From: Motacilla alba alba
Taxonomy: Eukaryota > Chordata > Aves > Passeriformes > Motacillidae
Direction of reading: 5' to 3'
Assembly: GCF_015832195.1 (NCBI RefSeq)
Contig: NC_052017.1
Span: 73,533,801 to 73,597,800 of the forward strand
DNA length: 64,000 bases
The notes under the pieces were generated by a model that saw nothing but the letters and a program-made list of their open reading frames with translations, was not told the origin of the DNA and did no database searches. The position numbers and the translations under genes are program-made. Shown here piece by piece: positions 21,313 to 34,640 of the stretch; within the stretch, counting starts at the first letter, position 1, and each line of letters opens with the position of its first letter.

Positions 21313-24300
21313 ACTTCTGCTTCATTTGTAAACTTCACTGCTCTCTAATTAACTAATACATCAGGTTCTTACCTGTATGATTTTTTGTGAAGCCTTTTGA
21401 GCTTGTCTCAGCTTTTCACTTGTCTGTTTGGTTCTCCTGGGTCATGCCACTGATAACTCCCTTAAGGGAGCTGATTCTCTGCTTAAATTACTTGGGGAGG
21501 AAATCAGTGGGGTAAATCAACATATCCAACTCTTTCATAAGTGAAACCAGCTGTTCATTCCCTTCTTTTCACTCCTACATCAAGTAGATACCAAATTATT
21601 TTTGCAATGTTTATTTATTTTGTGGGGTTTACTCCTGGTGAGGGCAGCATAGAGGAAGAAAGAGGAGCAGGGTCTCGACTGTAATCATGGTTTTGCTGTA
21701 GTAACAGTATTCTGTATGCCAGTTTGTGTAACTTAGCTAGAAAAGCTTAGAAACATGCCAAAGTGCTTCATCTGCTAACTAGACAAACTGAATAGCTGCT
21801 GATAAAGCTGTATTGGGTGACTTATTTAATTTTAAAGCAAGCCATCTAACAGGATTTACATATTCCCCTTCTGGTAGCTGAGATAATCTGACTTCTGAAT
21901 GAGGGTGAGAAGCTTATGCATATGAATAAGAAACATTTGTTTATTTAAAGAGTGATTGACAGAGGGTCAAAAGATAGATCTGATGTGATTTAGATCATCT
22001 GCTGTTTTCCAACATCATCTAAAGAGATGTCTCAGATTGTCCGAAGGTCTGTGATACTAAAACTGTAAGGACATCAGATTTGATTATAAAAATATTGCAA
22101 CAGCATGAAATAGTAACATTTCCTTGCATCTTTAGATGCTCAGAAGCACTTAATAACTCTTATGATTAACTTTAATAGAACATTGCTGACAAAAATTATG
22201 AAGGGATGTGCTTGTGAGTGCATGTGTAGACAGCATAGATGTAAAAACATCTCACAAAAAACTTTTGGTGAAATATCATGGGGAGTAAAAGAGAATGGGA
22301 GCTTTTACAAAGACCAGCAGTTTTGCAGCCATGATATTTTTTTTTCTTTCAAGTTACTCAGAAAGATCCCCAGAGCTGGCTCAAGACCTCTTTCACCAAC
22401 ACAGAAAAAAATTACACTTTGCAGCTCTATAGGTGAGAATCTGAGAATCTGGAGCAGGAATACAAAGCCACAGGGAATCTGTGGTGAGCTCAGATGCTTG
22501 CTCTTGCTCCTGCTGCCTGGCAGATGGGAAAATGTGAGGAACAACTGCTCCCACACCAGCAGCTGCCACCGTTGCCTGCTCACTTTCCAGAACTCTGGCA
22601 TAGATAAATCTTGTACTGTGGTCATGGACATCATTCATATATCCATTTTGCCTATGCCAACAGCCACTTTTTTTTCCTATGCATTTGCGCTACATATCTA
22701 TTTTCTGCAAAGAGTTCTAACTGGCATATGCATGCTCTTAAAAAGAACCACATTGGATCATGCCACCATGAAGTACTGTTTTGTTCTTTAAGATTTTTAA
22801 TATGAGATTTTTAATGCAAATTGTTATTAACTCAAATGGCTTTCTATTAGTCTTTTCAGTTTGTATCGGCTGTGTATTCTGTTTTTGAAGCTGAATGAAG
22901 AATAAATGAACAAAGGTTTTAGTTCCATTTGTTCCCCGAAAAAAAAAAATTTAGAATGAATAAAGGTACACTTTGTGTTTTGCTTCAGTAAACTGATAAA
23001 TTTAAATACAGTTCTACTCTACCAAGACCTATTCAAGTCTGCAAGCACTGAATATTTCTGTGCACTGAAGGTTTGTTCTTGAGGAAATTCTGATTAGAAT
23101 TTGAGTTTCTTCCACAAAATGAATTTCTTATATTTTAGATCCTTTTCAGTCACATTTCACATTTACCATTAACTCAAATCCCTTTTAGCAGCTGTCATGT
23201 CCATTGCATTTTAGAACACTTTAGTCAGTACAAATGGTACTACTGACATTAAACATTTCCAAAGACTTTTCCAATATGTAGGTACATCTCCACGATAGAA
23301 TTGTTATCTCTTTTAGTAGTCTTTGGAATCTTCCCACTGAGTTTGATCTATCAGTCATTGCTTTACTATCTTCTTCTCTGGCCATGCTTAATTCAGCTTA
23401 GAACCAGTTGAATATGACTTTTCTCTAGCAAAAATCGGTTCTTCCTTGAACCTGGTTTTCATAAATAAGGTTTCAGAATAGTCACCAGGAGGTGTGTTTG
23501 ATCAAAACCCCAGAACTTTCTGCATTCTGGCTCTTAATTGCATGTATTGTTAGAAAGCTATTTCATATTAATAGGCTGCTTTTGCTACTTGCAGGAAAGA
23601 GGAACACCTGCTGTTAAAATTCTGGTTAACTGTTTCTTAACCCATCATTGTCAGTTTAATTTCCATTTTTTTTCTGCACATTCCCTTCCGTTTTTAAGGA
23701 ACTGTACATACATATCTACAGATGTATAAAATGTAGATATATTTTTTTTAAATGTAGTATATATATATAATTTACCTTGTAGACCTGTTTTTTTCTCCCA
23801 GAAATTTGACTTGGAGAGAAGAATAGAAAAAAAAATATACATAATATATATATAATGCATTTCTAAGACTGATTGACTTTTTCAAATATTTTAAGCTGGG
23901 CATGACATTCAAAGTACTATGGAATTATTCAAACAATAACATATTTCTCCCATGTTTTAATAAGTTTTAATACTTTTAAAAGTACAACTACTAATCAAAG
24001 AATTTAACATTTCTATTGCCTTTCAAAGAACTACTTAGTAAAAATAACATGGACAGTCAGAATAGAATGTTAGTAATCTTGAAATTATGCCATCTCATCT
24101 GGCAGTACTGGGTGATATCACTTCTGAATGTTTATTTTCATAAGAAATTAGATATTTAAGAATGCTGGACAATGAATTTGTGGACATTCAAGTGTACTGG
24201 AAAGAAGAAAGTGTAAGAGTTTATCAGTTAGACAAAACAGAAAAAGGGAAATATATATTTCAAAATATTTCTTACATTTATCAGAGAAACATATTGGAGA

Positions 24301-24420
24301 AAACATTATTTGAGGTTTACCTGTCTCTAAATTTTACTGTTTCCTTTCCTCTTTTTGTTTTCCAATAGCTTTTTGCTTCCAACTCTGCACTTTCCTTCAC
24401 CAAAAGAACGGCATCCTTTC
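21313..24420. other. Unique stretch with one exon-like segment
   Basis: No recognised mobile element. A 209-codon plus-strand open frame (22162-22791) is the longest in the window outside microsatellites. It crosses a GC-richer patch and has no recognisable domain. Within it, 22354-22432 is bounded by good splice-like sites. The AT-rich patch 23700-23860 has TATATA runs. Confidence 0.4.
22354..22432 (+). other. Exon-like segment (weak candidate)
   Basis: This 79-base segment follows a strong pyrimidine run ending TTTCTTTCAAG and is followed directly by GTGAGAAT, a good 5' splice-site match (TAG|GTGAGA). It is open in the frame of the 209-codon open frame around it, but the encoded peptide matches nothing I know. 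It could be an exon of a non-coding transcript, or chance. Confidence 0.15.
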
Positions 24421-24487
24421 TTTTTGTTTGTTTGTTTGTTTGTTTGTTTTGTTGTCGGGTTTTTTGGTTTTTTGTTTTTTTTTTTTT
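24421..24487 (+). repeat. (TTTG)n / T-rich tract
   Basis: About six TTTG units followed by GGTTTTTTGG and T runs; a low-complexity tract. Confidence 0.9.
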
Positions 24488-27400
24488 GCTAGGGATTAAT
24501 GCTGTTAGTATTCTCCAGTTGGGAGAGGTCTTCATTTTCTGTCATTTGCTTGAGTCAATAATTTTGTCTGTTTTCTGTGACCTCATTATAAACCATAACT
24601 AACCATGACATCTTTATGCTATGGCAAGAAGAGTAGAACAGGTCCCTCTGAAACTAATATTGATTTTGTTCTTTATTTTCTTTCTTCAGTATAGACAGAG
24701 TATCAATGTCATAATCATTATTTGGGGACATGATAAAATGAAAGCTAATAAAGCTTTGCCCATAGTTTTCTAGGAAGAAAAAGCTTCAATCATTTGGCAT
24801 ATATATATTTCTCTCTCTTGTCACATGCAGATTTGTTTTTAGATATTCTGGGATTCAGATGTAGAGTTCCTACATCAAAGTGAAGTAAGTCTTAACTATG
24901 AGCAGAATGATTAAAATTTTTTGCAGAAAAGAATATTAGTTTATCATTAAATGAATATAATAAAATCAGAAAAAACTAGAGGATGAACCACTGGTTTTCC
25001 AAGAATTTAAAAGTACGAAAAAACATCTTTCAATCCAAATAACCACTGTTAAACTGAAAACAAGTTAGAGTAATTTTATAAGACAAAAGAGGAAGAATTA
25101 CCTTCCAAACAGTCATAGAACAAATCCCCAAACAACTAAAAATAGATCAAACAAATAAAAAAATACCTCAAAGCCGAATATCTGGTATATGTAGTTTCTA
25201 TAATTTTTCCTTTACCTTGGTCTAATATATAGCCAATATATTTGGCCTCTCCCACTATAAATAACACTTTATAATGTATTGCTTTCATCAAAGGACATTT
25301 CAGCTGGAAAGCTAGATGCAAATAAGGAAAAAACAGAAATAGAATATTTAATTTCTTTTTTTTTCTTTTTTTTTTTTTGTCCTGGTACAAAATTATGTTT
25401 TTTTTTCTTAAGGAGAACAAGATTAAAGTCCATCATAAGCCTAAACAGAAGTTTGACTTTCTCCAGAGAAGACACCTAAAATTTCCTTTCTGCTGTCTAA
25501 GATTAGACATATACTAATATGTCTCCTTTAAATGTGTCCATGGGATTAAATGGAAAGATGATGCAAGAAAACTTGCATTAAAAGTCTAAATTTTTCAAGT
25601 TTTAAGTTATGTAACAGTTTTCTTACCTTTCTCTGAAAACCTAAAAAAAAATATAGTTGAAGTAAACCACTGTTAACCTAAAACAAACAAGCAAAAAGAC
25701 TTACAGTTAAGCTGTAAGCAACAGTAAATTTATCAGCAACAATTTTAAAATATTGCACAAGAATTTTACTCTATTGTCTGCTTTACTTTTCTAAAAATTA
25801 AATAGTCACACATTGAAATATAATTTTAATAGTGAGATTATTTATCTAGAGAAGTGATAAATGTTTGCATTTTCTTCAGATGAATTCTTCATTATTTTGA
25901 AGCCAATGTTTTCCCTCTTCTGAGGAAAGAAAACTTACTGCAGCTTTCTAAGGTTCCCCAGGTCCACAGTTCTGAGTGGTCAGCAGGCCACTTCACCCTT
26001 TTGCCACAGTAGGTCTCTGGCAGAGTAAGTCCAGCATTTGCCAAATATGAAGTGTGTTACTGAGCAGCATTCCCACAACATTCCCATTGCTGTAGTGCTC
26101 TTTATCATTGATACATAAAATGATGAAACTGTGTCTATTTAAGTAAAGCTCTTTGTAACCACAGTAGTGCTATAGGCTCAACTGGGTCTGTTCACCAACT
26201 GTATGAATAAACAAAACAAAAGCTTTGCCAGATTGCAGTATGAACAGTGATATAGACCACCTTTGCCAAAGAAAGCAATGAAGAATTTCCTGGGACCAGC
26301 TTGCAAGTCCTATGACATGCAAGTGACAAAGTATATAAATCACAGGGTCTATTTAATGGCAGTGGTGGAAATCATGCAAATGAGATCTTTCCTTTAAAAA
26401 AGACACTGAGAAAACTATCCAAAAAACCCTGATTCAAAAACTACCGTTCTAGTGATAAGATGATGTCTGACAAAGTGCAGAAATGTAGAATGCACTGTAA
26501 AAAAAACCACCATCAACATAATGCTAAAAAATACTTTTTGCTAATTCTTTCCTATTTGATTCTCAAAAATAGTAAGCACACAAAAAATCCTGGAAGTAGA
26601 TGCTAGTATGGTTCACCAAAGAGAATTAATTGCAGATCAGTGGCGCAAGATCATTTTTTGGGGGACCATTTGCTGGGCAGCCATCAGTACAGGACATAAT
26701 ATTCAGGATTTGATTTATTATGAGATTGCAATGGCCTTAAACTCTGCCCAGCAATGACAGCCAACTTATTTTTTACACAAACACAAGCTGTGACCAGTGT
26801 TTTTATTATCAAGCAATTTGTAGGTATAAAACTATTACATAAAGGAACTGCTTCCGTTCGTGTGGTTTATTCAGTTACTTTTATGCTTTTCATTTTGACA
26901 TCAGTTAGAAGTACTGAAAGCAGCCTGTCACAGTTCAGATGACAGTTAACAATGGTAAAACAGTTAAGCTGCCTCAAGCTGACTCTTTTGAGATCCAGAC
27001 TGTCCTTGATGTTCATGTGTAGTGGTTTGCTACCACTGAAAAAGCTGATGGATGATTTGTGGTAGCTGGCATTACAGTGCATTGAATTATTTTCTCTTGC
27101 TGTGGCTGACTCTGAAGAGTTTTATACTCTTGAAGTGCTACACTAAAGTGAAGGGAAACATTATTAATCATTAAAAATGCCTTGCATTTTAAGATACATA
27201 CAGAGTGGAAAAACACTGGGATTGATCAAATAATTTATACTCAATCAACCAGTAAAAAATCTAGTGTTTTGAGGTTTTTTTCTTTCTTCCTTGTTATGTG
27301 TCCATAAAAAGGCTGCAAATTCTTTGAATGTGTATGTGATAATCATGGATAAATATTTGCTCAAATCTGTCTGGAATAGAAGTCACACTATTTTGCAAGT

Positions 27401-30400
27401 GTTTGGTGTACACTGCTAAATAAAAATTATGCTAGGATCTCAGTAACTGATCACAAGCCAGGTTCTTTTTCTGTTCTTCAGCTGAAGGACTGTGTTGCTT
27501 TTAAGGGAATAGGAAACTTGGAAATACTGAGATTTTCAGTCACTGCTTCCTAAGTAATTATTTCTTTTATAACATTTGCTGCTGAGATTGCTATCTCAGA
27601 ATCTGAGATGAATTTAAGTTTTGTCTAGTTTTGAAAAAAAAAAACCCTGAAACTAGACAAGAAACATGAGAGCAGAGATGTTTGAAGTTTTGAGAGAAAA
27701 ATTAAAACACTTGTAATAATTACAGTTTAAAGATTATTCTCTTCCAATCTGAAGCACACTTATATTTAAAAATAGGAGACTGTTCTATCTGAGCAGATGG
27801 AATCATAGAGTTAAAGAAGTCCCGGACTTTTTCAGAAACAGAAGGTGTTTTTTTTTTTTTTTCCCACTGCACTTGATGCTGTATGGAACAGCTCTTTTAT
27901 GTTGAGTAGAAGTTTAAATTTGACACTTTTTAGTTAGAGAGAATGGGCCACGACTGAATTATATCACCAAATCCAGTTGTGATTTATCTTTGTTCAAGAG
28001 CAGTATTATATTTGTAACAAGATATTACACTCACTAGCTACATTCACTGTTTTGCACTAAGGAAAGAAGAAGAGAGAGTGACCTAGATCTATGGATTGAT
28101 ACAATGGGCAAAACATTGTTTCATGTCAGTAGGGCCCAACATACAGAATCAGAAGCTCTAAGTCCATTGAACTACAGCACCAAGTCTGAAAAATGTTCAT
28201 ATGTTTCTCTTTCTATTCCCCTGAGAAAAACAAAATATGTCTTAAGTGAGCCAAAATTAAACTAGTTGCAGTTCTATTAACATTTCAAACAAGGGAGCAC
28301 TAATTAAATCAGTGAAAACTTATAGGCTTCCCATAGTCTTGTAACACAGGAAGAGGCATAAAGAAGAAAAACCAGAATATTACAGGATATTTGTCTACCT
28401 CTTTTAGAGTCTTATCTAATGCCAAGAAAAGTCACAAAGGATTCATTCTTTTCAATGTATACTGGTATTTCCAGTTGAAAGGTAGATCTAGATAGTGGAC
28501 AAAAATCTCTGTGCAGAACATAATACCATGTATTTTCTTGCAAAAAGTGCTAACAGCAACCTGTGCTCATAGTGCTATCCAGGCGGAACAAATGTGTTAG
28601 TGTGTTAATGACTTACACAGAGCATGATAAATACAGAAGAAGCTGCAAACAAAAAAATCCTTTTATGATCCTATTCCCTGGCAATGTAGAGCAGGCATGG
28701 CAGGCAGTCATCTTGTACTTGATTTACTGAATTAAGCCATTAGTAGTTCTCAATGCTTCAAATGCAGATGTATGTGTGTACATTTGTATTATCAGTCCCA
28801 AATAACATTTGTAGTTTTTGTAAGGGTGTATGACTGATTTTATCCTACAAATGCGCTTATTATTAGCTGACATAAAAGGATTGAAAACCTTACCAAAGCC
28901 AAAGTACATCTTGCACAAATTAAAAACAAAGAGCTAAACGATTTATTTCAAATCAGTATTTGAGTATGCATTTCTCCAGTTTTATCTAACCACCTTGAAA
29001 ACATTTTGTGTAGTCTTAACAAAATAGGATTCCAAACGCCAAGACAAAATTCAACTATTGGTTTTAAAATGTCATTAAAATCCAATTCTTGAACATCATG
29101 ATTACACAGTGGCAGAGAGACAGGTGGATGGCAAATACAGAAATTGTATCTCAGTATACCTCGCCATGTAACTGTAAAGTCACAGGAGAAGAAGGAATAT
29201 TTTTTTAGCAGTTATACTAGATGTTGCTTCGATGTAGGATTTCTCTGCATACTGAAGTAGAGTATGCTTTGGGATATTTGTTAAGGTCCTTGGTCAATTC
29301 TGAAAGCATGGATTTAAAGAATAGTGGGAAGATTAGGAGTACTTTTCCTAAGAAATACAAATTCTTTTTTCTGAATTCATTTGTGCTTTTTTTTTTTTTT
29401 TTCCTTTCAGTCTTAAGCTCTGAATTTGAGCTTCTTAAGATGTTTTTTAGCTTAACACTTATGCTACTATATAGGATTCTCTGTTCCTTTGTGTCATCCA
29501 GTATCAAAACTAATCGTAGGGGAAAGGAATCTGGAGAAGGACAAGAGAAGTTGTTATTTATTTGGCAGGCTCATTATGTAATGAGCATTTTCCACTGAAG
29601 GAAATAAAAACTAGAGGAGCTGATGCTTCTGAGAGAAACACCAGATGTCTCCTCAAATTCTTTCATATATATTGACTGAGCCGACAGCACTCACAGAGTA
29701 GTCTACAAGCTGGATGTAGATTTCTCACACAGGGACTGCCCCTTTTTTCCCCTTTTCAGTAAGTTGAACTAATATACTCCAAATCATCAGCAATATTTGC
29801 TACTGTCAACATGGAAGGCACCAAAATGCACCAGATTTACCCAAGATATCGCACCTGGATTTTAAATAAATGTTCCAGTTTCCACTAAGTTTTCCTAACA
29901 GAATAAATAAACACAAATAATTAAAAAATAGTGCTAAACAATAGAATACTACTCTATTGGAACAAATTTCTTTTGTGTCTGTTTTATAAAAATATATATA
30001 TTTCTGGGATATGTATATATTTTTAGCATAATAAAATAGTTTTACATGGCTTGACTATACACAAACTTCTGAGAGCATTGTCTCTTTTAGAAATCACTAT
30101 TCACCTCAATTTCACAGATGTGAATCAATATATGTCCTAGATATCCTTGTACAAAAACTATTCATCTATAGTGATAAAATAACATTTAGGTTGTAGATGC
30201 TAACAAATTTTATACTTTTAATGATAAAGTGTATCAGTAAAATTATGTTATTTGATTAGCAGTGCTTATGTCCTCTTTTGTGGAGTTACCTACTTTAATA
30301 TATAAGGTGATTCAAAACTTTGATGTGCATATGTAGGGTTTAATTGTATGGGGAATCTTCTAAATAAAAATAAATTCACTTCCAAAGTATTTAGTTTTTA

Positions 30401-31435
30401 CAATCCAATTAATTTTGATAGAAATCAGCTGTGCTAAGGACATCTGAAGACTTGGATTTTTTTTCCTTTTTATTTAAATATTTTAAGATAAATGGACATT
30501 GAAAATAAACCACAATATTTTTTTCAGTGTTCATAAACAAGTCACCTTCTGCTCACCTATTCTTGTCTAGTGACAAAATTGCTATAATGTGTGCATCAAC
30601 ACAATAAAGGAGTACCAGAGGAAGAAATTGGTCTGTAAATCTCATTAATTCCATGATTAGCACAAAGAGAAATTATCCACATGCTTAAGCACAACATTAT
30701 TCTCTTACAGAAGGACGGGAAGGGTGAGCTGCTGTTTGGTATGCAGTATGTTAAATCTATTTCAGTAAACCAAGTGTGCAACATTAGTCAAAATTTCTTT
30801 TGTGGAAAAGAGCTACAGTATGCTGACATTACTCAGCTTTTATCTTGTTCACCTCACAGACATTGACACACAAAGAATCCCATCTTCCATCTCTTTGTTA
30901 TTTAAAAATAATAATAAAAGTTATTATTCCGGCGATAACTCAAGTTCTTTCTTGGAAAATATAATTTGAAATGGGCATATATTTATGGTATCAGAAAAAT
31001 ATCAGTATGTCCAGTGGTCTCAAACCTCCTTTGTATTGTTTCTAGAGCATTTATTAGAAAAGAGTATGAGTGTTAGAGGCATGAATCCTTGAAAATAGAG
31101 CTTTAATCAAAATGGAGGTGTGCAGTCTAAATTGCCTGTATTTTGATATTGGTTTTAAAATATCTTTAAAGGGTTTTTGTCTTATGTTTTGTTTATTTAA
31201 ACTTCTGCAATTTCAGAGACCCTTGAGCCAATGTTCCAGGGAATGCATAAACCTCAGCAAAATGTTTCCTGAGCTAATTGTCTGGTGGTCAAAGAGTATT
31301 TGGTTGGTCTATGCACAAGATGTCCACAGAGCTGCTCTTAAACCTATTGTTTTCGTAACTGAGTAAGAAAGTGAGAATGTATTAAGAAAATAAGAACGCT
31401 TATGGGCAAAAGCCAACAATAGCGATTGCTAAATT
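24488..31435. other. Unique AT-rich stretch, no gene seen
   Basis: Contains homopolymer runs (T run 27847-27862, A-rich 25367-25415 on the minus strand, T run near 29387-29402) and an 11-bp inverted repeat TTGTCTAGTTT/AAACTAGACAA (27621-27660). Open frames are at most 125 codons and cross homopolymers. No mobile element or RNA gene was recognised. Confidence 0.5.
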
Positions 31436-31965
31436 TTTCCTAGTTGCTATACCAGCAGAAATGGGCCACAACTTCAGCCCAAGTACTGGACAGAACTTGA
31501 TACAGATTTCTTCTCAGGGGCAGTGAGGCAGTGCAGCTTTGCATCTGTATCTTCAGATAGCAACTCATCAGGCATTCCAGGAGCAGACAACTCTGCTGGG
31601 AATGACTGCTACAGTTGTTAAAGGCAGAACTCCCAGATGGCCATACGAAGCCCAGGGAAATCATGGCAGTGGTATTTTGATTGGTGATGGCAATGCCCTT
31701 GTCCGAGTTGCAGTGGCTGGGGTTACCTGAAGGGAAGTGCCATGGAAACACGCATGTCAGCTGAGGAAACAGCTGCACCAACATGGTAGCAGGATACAAG
31801 GTAGAGCTCTGACAGCTACCAAAGTTTTGACGTGTACGATTTTCGGGGAATGGAGTACTGAGTAGGTGGAAAATTCAGCTATGCTTCGCTTCTTAGCACC
31901 CACTACAGCGGCAATAGCAACAGCTTGACTGTGGATCTGACAAAGTTGCAAAACTTGTTCACTGT
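31436..31965. other. GC-richer unassigned block
   Basis: This block has clearly higher GC than its flanks and several open frames on both strands (119 codons minus, 63 codons plus, 64 codons minus). One minus-strand frame near its low end reads PGMPDELLSEDTDAK before a stop, which looks protein-like. It could be a decayed retrocopy of a host gene or an unrecognised old repeat. I do not recognise the source. Confidence 0.25.
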
Positions 31966-32973
31966 TACATGTTTTTTAAAAGAAAACTGTCCACTTACTG
32001 TTGATAAAGGGTGTTTGAGTGCTGGGATTAGTATAAAGCAGATCCAGTGTGAATGAGCTGCGACTGTCACTAAGCATTTGAGGGAAAAAAGTGTGTCTGA
32101 TGAAGAATTTCTAGATATTTTGGACTGTAAGAGGAAAAGTACTTATAGTATACTTCTGTAAGGAACCTGAATTAAACAGGAGGGTAGAAGCGTTTGGGAC
32201 TTCAAGCTAATTACAGCAATAAACAAATAAGAAGCTGAGAATCTTCCCTCTAACACTGATACCTAAAGAATGAATACCCGAAGAAAAATTCTTACATGAA
32301 AGCTTTTTGTCTTACCTTTCTTCCCACTCACCTTCTTCACACTAAACATGTCTGTGATTTTGCTTGCAAACTACATTACATCTACATTCATTTGTTACTA
32401 GAGAAATGCTTTTATTTTAATGTAGAAGACTTTAATTCCCACAGAGAGGAATTCTTTAACAAGAATTAGGCAATGTGCTATGCCAGCATAGGCCATGACA
32501 CTGATAGCAAAGTTGTCCTGATGGACTTACTATTGCTTTGAATTCTTGTTTGCTACAGAATAGAAGATTGATAAAGTGAAATAACCTCTTACTTAGGAAT
32601 GGAAGTAACATGTGGGGAAGTGATGAAAAATCCTTTTAAGAGAAGGAGGAAGTTGAGGTTTTACAGTGAAATATACATATATAGAAGTCAAGCTTTTTAA
32701 GAAACTGTAATGGACTTTGATCTTAGGAACTAAAGTGGAGGGATAACAGATCTCAGTGGGAAACAGGGCACCAGAGGCAATCAGACACAAGTGCAAGAAG
32801 ATTAGGAGCTATGGAATAAATTTCAAAACAGATATTCAGAATTTTTGCAAAAAATAGAAAGTTAAAAGTTACATAAACTACCCATAGGTACTTATGAACC
32901 TGAACTTGATAAAGGGTGCAAATTCCTTGGGAAAAATAGGTATTTGTATTAATTCACTAGCTGCTGGTATTAT

Positions 32974-33014
32974 ATATGTTATATAACATATGTTGTGTGT
33001 TATTATATAACACA
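32974..33014. repeat. Adjacent palindrome and hairpin
   Basis: ATATGTTATATAACATAT (32974-32991) is a perfect 18-bp palindrome. Six bases on, TGTGTTAT and ATAACACA (32996-33014) form an eight-base-pair stem around a three-base loop. The two share the GTTAT/ATAAC core. Confidence 0.85.
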
Positions 33015-33334
33015 TGGGAAACAGGCAGGACATTAACAAAGAGAATCTCACCAAACTGTAAGTTAGTGAAGATATTCAAGTCTCACACTTTGCTCTGTAG
33101 TGTTGTGTATGCACAAGACTAGACTGGCAGAGCAGAAAATGGATCTGGATTTCAGGAAGAATGCTTCAAGAAACTTGATTCCCCGTGGAACACAAATTTT
33201 TTAAGGACAGAAGTGAAACACTTCTTATATCTAGGACTGATAATTTGTTCTTAGTCCTGTATGGGTTTTGTCAATATAAGAGATTAAACTGTGTCTAATT
33301 GCTACAGAAAAAGCTTAATTAAACATTCAACTAA

Positions 33335-33385
33335 TTTTGGTTGGTTGGTTGGTTGGTTTTGGTTTTGGTTTTGGTTTTGGTTTTT
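33335..33385 (+). repeat. (GGTT)n / (TTTTGG)n tract
   Basis: Five TTGG units run into four TTTTGG units. Confidence 0.9.
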
Positions 33386-34024
33386 GCCGGACTACACATC
33401 CCATCATCAATGATTTCAAGGCAGTGTTCACATGGGTATGGAACTTTAAATGAAATAAATGTTAATTAGGATGAAGGTATGATTTGACGGAAGATCTTCT
33501 CTCTCAAAAGAGTACCTGATAGCTTGAGAACAGCCAGGGCTGTGATTCAGGTGAAACCCTTTTCTAACAGCAGAAAAGTAAGGTGCAGAAAAAAAGGACA
33601 GTAGTCAGTACAAGTAAGACAATGGTCTTCTAATTTTGGATGTTTCTTTCAATTTCCAGGTCCCCTTTGGATAACACCGTTACACACAGCATAAGGAAGC
33701 TGACACAGGTGCCAATCTCATGGAATCCTCTGGATCAGGGGTATTACTGATACATAAAACTTCAGAACAGGCACGTACTTTCAGTCAGTGTTTCTAAAAA
33801 TTTTGACTACAAAATGTTAATTGATTTTACCAGAAACAGGAAATCAGGCATCTCTTTAGCTACAGGTTAAAATGAAAAAAAAATTAAATAAACAAGAAAA
33901 ATGCTTTATAAAATGGATAAGCCATAACCAGTTACCAACTATTAGGTTAATTTAAAAAAATACTTATTTTTAGTAATAGTTAATGAGATCTTACAACTTG
34001 GTGTTTTCATCCACTTATCTCTTA

Positions 34025-34147
34025 GAGATTTATGCCTCCTCAGCTATAGCCAGAGCACACGAAGATTTCAACTGGCATTTGGGATACATGAGACGTGAGA
34101 GCTTGAGGGAGAAAATTACAAGTATAGCAGAAATAAAAACTGCTCAG
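34025..34147 (+). other. Exon-like segment (very weak candidate)
   Basis: Preceded by a pyrimidine-containing CACTTATCTCTTAG acceptor-like site and ending CTCAG|GTCAAT, a poor donor. One frame encodes a charged, helix-like peptide (ARAHEDFNWHLGYMRRE). No family recognised; chance is the most likely explanation. Confidence 0.1.
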
Positions 34148-34377
34148 GTCAATCATATGCAGCAAACTTCCAAACATGGTGGAGTAAAAAAACTTTTTTA
34201 GATAAAATTCTAGCAGTCTTATTATTGTGTCTGAACAGTTGAATAGAAAACCAGCATCAATCTCCAGTGCAGAAATATGGGCCCTCTTTGGAAAAAAAAA
34301 GAGACATCTAATAAATTCTACCCGTCCAACAACTGCTCAGCTGAATGTCAGAGAATCTCCAGTAAGTTCATATCTCT

Positions 34378-34640
34378 CTTGCACTAGGGAGCCCAGGCCC
34401 AGTATTCCAGATGTGTATCACCAGGGATGAGCAGAGGGGAAGGAACACATCCCTTGGCCTGCTGACAACACTCCTCCCTGTGCAGACTGGGATGTGGTTG
34501 GTTTTCTTTGCTACAAGTATGCATTGCTTGTTGATGCTAGTTTGGAATCTAATAGGACCCCAAGGTCTCTCTCTGCCCAGCTGGTTTCCAGATGGCTGTC
34601 CCCCGTGCTTACTGGTGCCTAGGTTATTCTTTCTCAGATG
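34378..34640 (-). mobile_element. CR1 internal fragment, antisense
   Basis: The plus strand reads AGGCCCAGTATTCCAGATG, CCCTTGGCCTGCTGACAAC and CAAGGTCTCTCTCTGCC, the antisense of the CR1 ORF2 C-terminal region. Both ends of the element are missing. Confidence 0.82.

Larger units (their letters stand above)
31966..34377. other. Unique stretch with palindromes and TTGG tract
   Basis: Holds an 18-bp palindrome and hairpin (32974-33014), a GGTT tract, and a possible exon-like piece at 34025-34147. The plus strand around 32075-32125 reads HLREKSVSDEEFLDILD in one frame, an isolated protein-like patch of unknown source. Confidence 0.35.

Noticed and set aside
27780..27830. AATCATAGAGTTAAAGAAG resembling an antisense CR1 end
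   Set aside because: Only one short AATCATAGA match, with none of the usual downstream CR1 landmarks.
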